A stretch of 14,179 bases of DNA, taken from positions 342,760 through 356,938 of the forward strand of contig NVWR01000002.1 in assembly GCA_002746275.1 (NCBI GenBank). Direction: 5' to 3'. The notes below the pieces were generated by a model, which made no database searches, was not told the DNA's origin, and saw only the letters and a list, made by a program, of their open reading frames with translations. The position numbers were made by a program, and so were the translations under genes. Position 1 is the stretch's first letter. Every line of letters begins with the position of its first letter. Positions 13,525 to 14,179 of the stretch are shown in pieces. The DNA comes from Rhodobiaceae bacterium (lineage in GTDB: Bacteria; Pseudomonadota; Alphaproteobacteria; Parvibaculales; Parvibaculaceae).

Positions 13525-14154
13525 ATGACCCAGCCCAAGAGCCCACGCCGCGGCAGACCTCCCCTCTCCCCCACCGACATTGAAGCGGGGAAACAGCGCA
13601 TTGCCGAGGCGGCACGACGCCTGTTTTATGCAGACGGGTATGGCGCCGTCTCCATGCGACGTCTGGCGCAAGAAGCAGAAGTGACGCCAAAGACGCTCTA
13701 CAGCTACTTCGGCAGTAAGAACGCCATCCTGCAGCACATCTGGAGCGATTTTTTTTCAGAGCTGTTTGATGAGCTCGATGCGCTGGCACGCAAGCGCGGC
13801 AGCCCGGGGGCTCGGTTGAGAGCCGTCGCTCTCCGCTACATTGACTATTGGGTTGCTCATCCAGAACGCTACCGAATGGTGTTCATGGCGGAAGGTGTCT
13901 CTCAGGACGATGTCGGTTCCTACATGAACGCTACGTCAATCCTTGGTCGCTACCAGGTGTTTTCAACGTTACTGGCTGACCTGGCTCCCGACGCCCCGCG
14001 TATCCAGCACACAGATAGGCTCAATGCATTGATCTGCGCATTGAACGGGATCGCCCACAACACGGTCACCATCAGCGGCCACAATTGGGGAAAACCAAAA
14101 ATCCTGCTGGAAATCCTGCTGACTGGCATCACGCACGTTCCCCCACACGCTTGA
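13525..14154 (+). CDS. TetR/AcrR family transcriptional regulator (second)
   Basis: The 209-aa protein starts with a basic arm, PRRGRPPLSP (7-16), resembling an AT-hook-like extension. A TetR DNA-binding domain follows: AEAARRLFYADGYGAVSMRRLAQEAEVTPKTLYSYFGSKNAIL (27-69), with the signature LYSYFGSK. The C-terminal ligand-binding domain includes YIDYWVAHPERYRMVFM, typical of TetR regulators with a WHG-type C-terminal domain. AAAGGCG lies about 7 nt before the ATG. It is divergent from the DUF4345-like gene and probably controls it and/or itself (inference); the ligand is unknown. The final 25 bases of the window hold no further feature. Confidence 0.93.
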   Translation: MTQPKSPRRGRPPLSPTDIEAGKQRIAEAARRLFYADGYGAVSMRRLAQEAEVTPKTLYSYFGSKNAILQHIWSDFFSELFDELDALARKRGSPGARLRAVALRYIDYWVAHPERYRMVFMAEGVSQDDVGSYMNATSILGRYQVFSTLLADLAPDAPRIQHTDRLNALICALNGIAHNTVTISGHNWGKPKILLEILLTGITHVPPHA

Positions 14155-14179
14155 GAACATGCGCCTCCCCTCTTCCCTC

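Overview
The window looks like chromosomal DNA of a Gram-negative proteobacterium. GC content is moderate to high by eye (mid-50s %). Genes are tightly packed, often convergent or divergent, and many have clear Shine-Dalgarno sites. The mix of a WS/DGAT acyltransferase, a DUF3336 patatin, a soluble PAS hybrid kinase, an acyl-CoA ligase and TetR-regulated oxidoreductases fits a lipid-metabolising, probably marine or hydrocarbon-type alpha- or gammaproteobacterium. The exact lineage cannot be read from the sequence. I found no rRNA, tRNA, CRISPR array, insertion sequence or phage gene.

Region 1 (1-4093) is a neutral-lipid neighbourhood. The N-terminus of a wax ester synthase/diacylglycerol acyltransferase runs off the left edge on the minus strand. 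Divergent from it is gpsA, which makes glycerol 3-phosphate. A patatin of the DUF3336/SDP1-Tgl triacylglycerol-lipase type ends against gpsA with a 4-bp stop overlap. Upstream of the patatin on the same strand is a monoacylglycerol-lipase-like alpha/beta hydrolase. Together these could cover backbone supply, final esterification and lipolysis of a storage lipid.

Region 2 (4227-8190), plus strand, holds a cytoplasmic PAS hybrid histidine kinase with two receiver domains and no membrane segment, then an AMP-forming acyl-CoA synthetase. A 19-bp tandem repeat lies between them. The 3' end of the ligase carries an in-frame duplicated tail just beyond its stop codon.

Region 3 (8233-12928) is a TetR-controlled catabolic-looking module. 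A TetR gene and a secreted epoxide-hydrolase-like alpha/beta hydrolase lie on the minus strand. Divergent from them is an apparent operon of a PheA/TfdB-type FAD monooxygenase, an SDR-fold protein lacking the canonical Tyr and Lys, and a small four-helix membrane protein. The divergent promoter region contains two adjacent 18-bp units, each with the palindrome TGAGAnnnnTCTCA, which is a strong candidate double operator for the TetR.

Region 4 (12952-14154) has a DUF4345-like four-helix membrane protein on the minus strand and a divergent second TetR regulator on the plus strand, separated by an AT-rich spacer.
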